Origin: Paraburkholderia sp. BL9I2N2
GTDB lineage: Bacteria; Pseudomonadota; Gammaproteobacteria; Burkholderiales; Burkholderiaceae
Reading direction: 5' to 3'
NCBI RefSeq assembly: GCF_004339745.1
Contig: NZ_SMGP01000003.1
Location: 186,001-250,000 of the forward strand
DNA: 64,000 nt
The translations under genes were made by a program, and so were the position numbers. Of the stretch, positions 61,440 through 64,000 are shown in pieces; position 1 is the stretch's first letter, and each line of letters opens with the position of its first letter. Under the pieces are notes generated by a model. That model was not told the DNA's origin. It did no database searches and was given only the letters and a program-made list of their open reading frames with translations.

Positions 61440-61862
61440 TTACGCAGCGTTCGTCAGTTGGTCTGCGTTAAGGCCGAATTGATGCGCGATCGATTGCAGC
61501 CTGTCGCCCCATTCCCAGACGCCGAAGACGTCATGTACGTTTTGCAGGCAGCTCAGCAGGCTGACCGTCTGCGGGTCGTATACGTTGATCTTCGAACGCA
61601 GTAGCGCTCTTCTCAGCGCAGCGACACCCACGTCCATATAAGCGGGCACTTCATGCTTTTTCCTGCTGACATAGTGAATGGGAACACCTTCCATCACTGA
61701 CAGGTAGTCGCGTGGCTTGATGAAGTTGCCGATTGGACAGCCGCCGCAGTAACCGCGATATGCGCCGCCGCCGCGCGGCAAGAGCGCTGCTTCGCGCTGC
61801 TGGAACAGATGCTGGACCGCCTGGTCGAAAATGACTTGATGGCTTAAAAATTCGAGAGTCAT
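61440..61862 (-). CDS. Hypothetical protein with a CxxC motif
   Basis: A 140-residue protein started at the ATG at 61862 behind AGGAG. Noteworthy are GYCGGCPIGNFIKPRDY near residue 40, a CxxC pair followed by a proline, and the conserved-looking end SCLQNVHDVFGVWEWGDRLQ. Cytoplasmic, no signal peptide. It could bind a metal or be redox-active, but I do not recognise a family. Its promoter is module 2 (61912-62007), almost the same as that before the DUF3331 gene, so it should be controlled by the same regulator. Confidence 0.7.
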   Translation of the reverse strand: MTLEFLSHQVIFDQAVQHLFQQREAALLPRGGGAYRGYCGGCPIGNFIKPRDYLSVMEGVPIHYVSRKKHEVPAYMDVGVAALRRALLRSKINVYDPQTVSLLSCLQNVHDVFGVWEWGDRLQSIAHQFGLNADQLTNAA

Positions 61863-61911
61863 TCGGTTCTCCTGCCGCACGCGAGCTTGCGCGCTCGCCG
61901 GTCCTGTCGGA

Positions 61912-62007
61912 ATGAGAGAAGAGTAGGTTTTACCGGAGCACGAATCTACTCTACGGTGGGATATGCCGATGCCGCGTTAGCGTAACTTACCTATACAGAG
62001 GTATAGG
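61912..62007 (-). promoter_or_regulatory. Promoter module 2: CCTATAC-CTCT-GTATAGG plus conserved core
   Basis: Read on the minus strand, the inverted repeat (62007-61990) has perfect 7-bp arms and is followed 35 nt later by GTAGAGTAGATTCG, with TAGAGT at 61953-61948. About 78 of 96 positions equal those of module 1 at 23235. The start of transcription would be near 61941, some 80 nt before the hypothetical gene. The rest of 61863-62172 contains no gene. Confidence 0.65.
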
Positions 62008-62172
62008 CGGGGTAACCAGCGCCACGAAAACTCGCGACCAGGGCTGCCGCAGCGCGTCTATCCGTTATCGGTCCGCGCACCTGCCTAACCCGTGTTGATG
62101 TTCGCCCGATCCGCGACCATCCGCGTGAGGCGTCCGTTCCTGATCCTCGCTTCAGGTTTTGGCCGGCCCGCC

Positions 62173-63123
62173 CTATGGGCGCAAGCGTACCTGGGTGAGC
62201 TCCTCGCAAACCTGCCACAAACGGCCGGCGTTCGAAGTGTCCTTTGCCTGTCTGGCGATACTCGCCTCGCCGATCCTGCTTCCACGTGCCTCCAGAAAGC
62301 CTTGTGGACCATAGTAGCCACCGTCACCGACGTCACGCGAAGTAGCGGCGTAAAGGGTCGGCAGCGCGCCTGCGTAATCGGTGTTCAGCGCGGCACCGAT
62401 GAAATGACTAAGGAGCTCGCGGGCAGCTCTTGAAATCGCCGAGCGGTCACCGCCCCGAAACAGATTGGTGTTTGCGACGCCGGGGTGAGCGGCAACCGAC
62501 ATGACACGGGAGTTGGCAGCGCGCAAACGCCGGTCGAGCTCGAACGCAAACATCAGATCCGCGAGCTTTGACTGCCGATAGGACTGCATCGGCGAATACG
62601 TCTTTGTGGATTGGAGGTCGTTGAAATCGATCTGTCCTAGCTTGTGCGCGATGGAAGCAATCGTAACGATGCGTGGTCGCTCAGGCGATCCAGTGGCCGC
62701 TAGTTCGAGAGCGGGCATAAGGAGCGCAGTCAACACGAAATGGCCGAGTACGTTGGTGCCAAATTGCAGTTCGAAGCCGTCGGCAGTTTCGCGCCGTTTC
62801 GGTGGCGCCATGACGCCAGCGTTGTTGACCAGAATGTGAATGGGGCGTTGCCCGGCGAGCTGCCTCTGTGCGAACTGTCCTACGGACGCGAGGGATGCGA
62901 GATCGAGAATCGCCAGTTCAGCACGAGCGTCGGGTGCGGCGGCGTTCAGACGGGCTAAGGCCTCTTCTCCGCGTTGTTTATCGCGGCACGCAAGTATGAC
63001 TTGCGCGCCTTTGCGCGCCAGAGCCAATGCAGCATGGTAGCCAATACCGCTGTTCGCACCGGTGATGAGAACTCGCTTGCCGATCTGCGGCGGAATATCT
63101 GTCACGGTCCACTGTTTATTCAT
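62173..63123 (-). CDS. Short-chain dehydrogenase (retinol dehydrogenase-like)
   Basis: A 316-residue SDR started at the ATG at 63123 with CGGAG upstream. Motifs: TGANSGIGYHAALALARKG, ACRD for NADP preference, NNAGVMAPP, NVLGHFVLTALL, IASIAH for the catalytic serine and SYRQSKLADLMF for Tyr/Lys. It belongs to the protochlorophyllide reductase/RDH-like group of oxidoreductases. The longer frame to 63300 has no support. No pathway can be assigned from its neighbours. Confidence 0.87.
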   Translation of the reverse strand: MNKQWTVTDIPPQIGKRVLITGANSGIGYHAALALARKGAQVILACRDKQRGEEALARLNAAAPDARAELAILDLASLASVGQFAQRQLAGQRPIHILVNNAGVMAPPKRRETADGFELQFGTNVLGHFVLTALLMPALELAATGSPERPRIVTIASIAHKLGQIDFNDLQSTKTYSPMQSYRQSKLADLMFAFELDRRLRAANSRVMSVAAHPGVANTNLFRGGDRSAISRAARELLSHFIGAALNTDYAGALPTLYAATSRDVGDGGYYGPQGFLEARGSRIGEASIARQAKDTSNAGRLWQVCEELTQVRLRP

Positions 63124-63734
63124 ATTGCTCCGGCTCGGCATGATGGTAGTCGACTTCGAGACTACCATTAGTGAGTCTGGGACGTCGCTATCGGGTAGGC
63201 AGTTCCCCGCGATGCTGATCATCCGTGTTGCGTGCTGCGTTCGGGGATTCCAGTTCGCGCATGAGAAGGCGTGGAGGTCAATGTGATTGGATGTGAACAA
63301 CCTTTCGTTTTCCTACAGCATGCCGGTCGGAAGTTGAATCAGGGATTTGGCGCAAAAATTTTTTGCAAAGTGCGACGCAACGTCAAGCCTGACAATAACA
63401 ATTGATCAGAATAGCCGCTGACTGACTGAGCCGATGCGGGGCTCCGCTGAAGAAACCGACTCAAATGAAAAAGGCCGAGCGGATTACAGTCGGCTAAACG
63501 ATGTTGGCCATTCCGAGGACCGAGCAACAGCTGGAGAGAGGGCGGCGCGTTATTCCATGGGCGGCCCACGGTTGAGTTGTTGTTCGCCGCTGATGTAGTC
63601 GGTCAGCGCCCGGACATCGTCGCTCGCAGGCACCCGCGACAGACGCGAGGGTGCGACATCGCTCGTCTTGCCGAGCGCATCGGTAGCACTGTTAAGTTGT
63701 TACACCCGCCAAGAGCGGCTAATTCTGGCGTGCC
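63124..63734. other. Intergenic region with a possible C-terminal gene remnant
   Basis: About 610 bp. GCAAAAA-T-TTTTTGC at 63352-63366 is a short AT-rich inverted repeat. On the minus strand 63550-63700 reads LSRVPASDDVRALTDYISG and ends NRGPPME with a stop, which looks like a protein C-terminus, but a stop codon lies immediately before it and no start is available; it is probably a remnant. I see no intact gene. Confidence 0.4.
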
Positions 63735-64000
63735 ATGCTCACTAAAACTGACAATAGCGATTCACCTCTTGCGCTGGGTAGCAAGATACGCGGGCTGCGG
63801 CAGCGGCTAAAGCGCACGCTCGATGATACGGCCACTGCGGCTGGCATTTCGAAGCCGTTCCTGTCGCAAGTCGAACGAGGTCTGGCAAGCCCCTCCCTTA
63901 CATCGCTGGCGGGTATCGCTAGATCACTCGGAGTGGCGGTGCAGTATTTCCTCGACACGCCCAGTGAAGAACGTTCGGTGTGCCGCGCGGAGCAGTTGAC
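63735..64000 (+). CDS. XRE family transcriptional regulator, N-terminal part
   Basis: Runs off the right edge. The first 88 residues contain the helix-turn-helix: GSKIRGLRQRLKRTLDDTA, AGISKPFLSQVERGLASPSL and SLAGIARSLGVAVQYFLDTP. Proteins that begin like this usually go on with a cupin sensor domain after the break. The ATG at 63735 has no strong ribosome-binding site, so the exact start is unsure. Confidence 0.8.
   Translation, partial: MLTKTDNSDSPLALGSKIRGLRQRLKRTLDDTATAAGISKPFLSQVERGLASPSLTSLAGIARSLGVAVQYFLDTPSEERSVCRAEQL

Noticed and set aside
63550..63700. Minus-strand C-terminus-like segment
   Set aside because: Kept only as a possible remnant in the gap description because a stop codon precedes it and I could not assign a family.

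Overview
The window is high-GC DNA with a codon bias that leaves long spurious antisense frames. Its gene families (DUF3331, NodT-type efflux lipoprotein, a MaeB malic enzyme fused to a phosphotransacetylase domain, FixJ-type regulators, many LysR regulators and sugar-acid enzymes) point to a Burkholderiales bacterium, most likely Paraburkholderia, Caballeronia or a close relative. There are no rRNA or tRNA genes, no CRISPR array and no intact mobile element. The content is typical of an accessory or second replicon: catabolic operons with their own regulators, interspersed with decayed genes.

Layout. 1-4750: sugar-acid catabolism (DapA-like aldolase, 2-hydroxyacid dehydrogenase, IlvD/Edd dehydratase, GntR regulator, uronate-dehydrogenase-like enzyme). 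4954-6704: an FAH-family hydrolase and an AraC regulator. 6796-15095: a LysR regulator divergent from a complete oligopeptide-type ABC importer that ends in a gamma-glutamyltransferase. 15246-24094: a signalling island with two tiny proteins, a lone receiver, an 1864-residue Ser/Thr kinase-ATPase-GAF-PAS-histidine kinase, a FixJ-type response regulator and a DUF3331 protein. 24208-29719: a cobalt-type nitrile hydratase cluster (beta, alpha, activator, Ni/Co permease, CobW GTPase, DUF1097, GlxA-type regulator). 30279-32585: maeB. 32916-37394: DeoR regulator and a D-threonate/D-erythronate-type operon (KdgT-like permease, DUF1537 kinase, PdxA2). 37480-40280: TetR regulator, YqhD-like alcohol dehydrogenase, 3-hydroxyisobutyrate-dehydrogenase-like protein. 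41522-47370: RND efflux operon. 48262-51117: a hypothetical protein and an orphan BamA paralogue. 51193-61242: a second sugar-acid region (XylX-type dehydratase, MFS permease, UxaA-type dehydratase, aldo/keto reductase, SDR, SMP-30 lactonase) containing several decayed genes. 61440-64000: a hypothetical protein, an SDR and the start of an XRE regulator.

The most unusual signal is a shared promoter module. About 96 bp at 23235-23330 is repeated in inverted orientation at 61912-62007 (about 78 of 96 positions by hand alignment). Both copies begin with an inverted repeat of the form CYTATAC-N4-GTATARG, followed exactly 35 nt later by GTAGAGTAGA. A third promoter at 15897-15956 keeps the same inverted-repeat form and the same 35-nt spacing to GTAGAAT but is otherwise diverged. 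All three drive small or uncharacterised genes. A fourth inverted repeat lies upstream of the lone receiver. The FixJ-type regulator at 22477 sits directly before copy 1 and is the obvious candidate to bind these sites. I infer a local regulon (giant sensor kinase, two response regulators, small-protein targets).

Decay is frequent: a LysR gene interrupted at a T6 run (51349-51354), a probable DUF3331 frameshift near a G6 run, and remnants of an M20 amidohydrolase, a LysR regulator, an aldehyde dehydrogenase and an MFS transporter.
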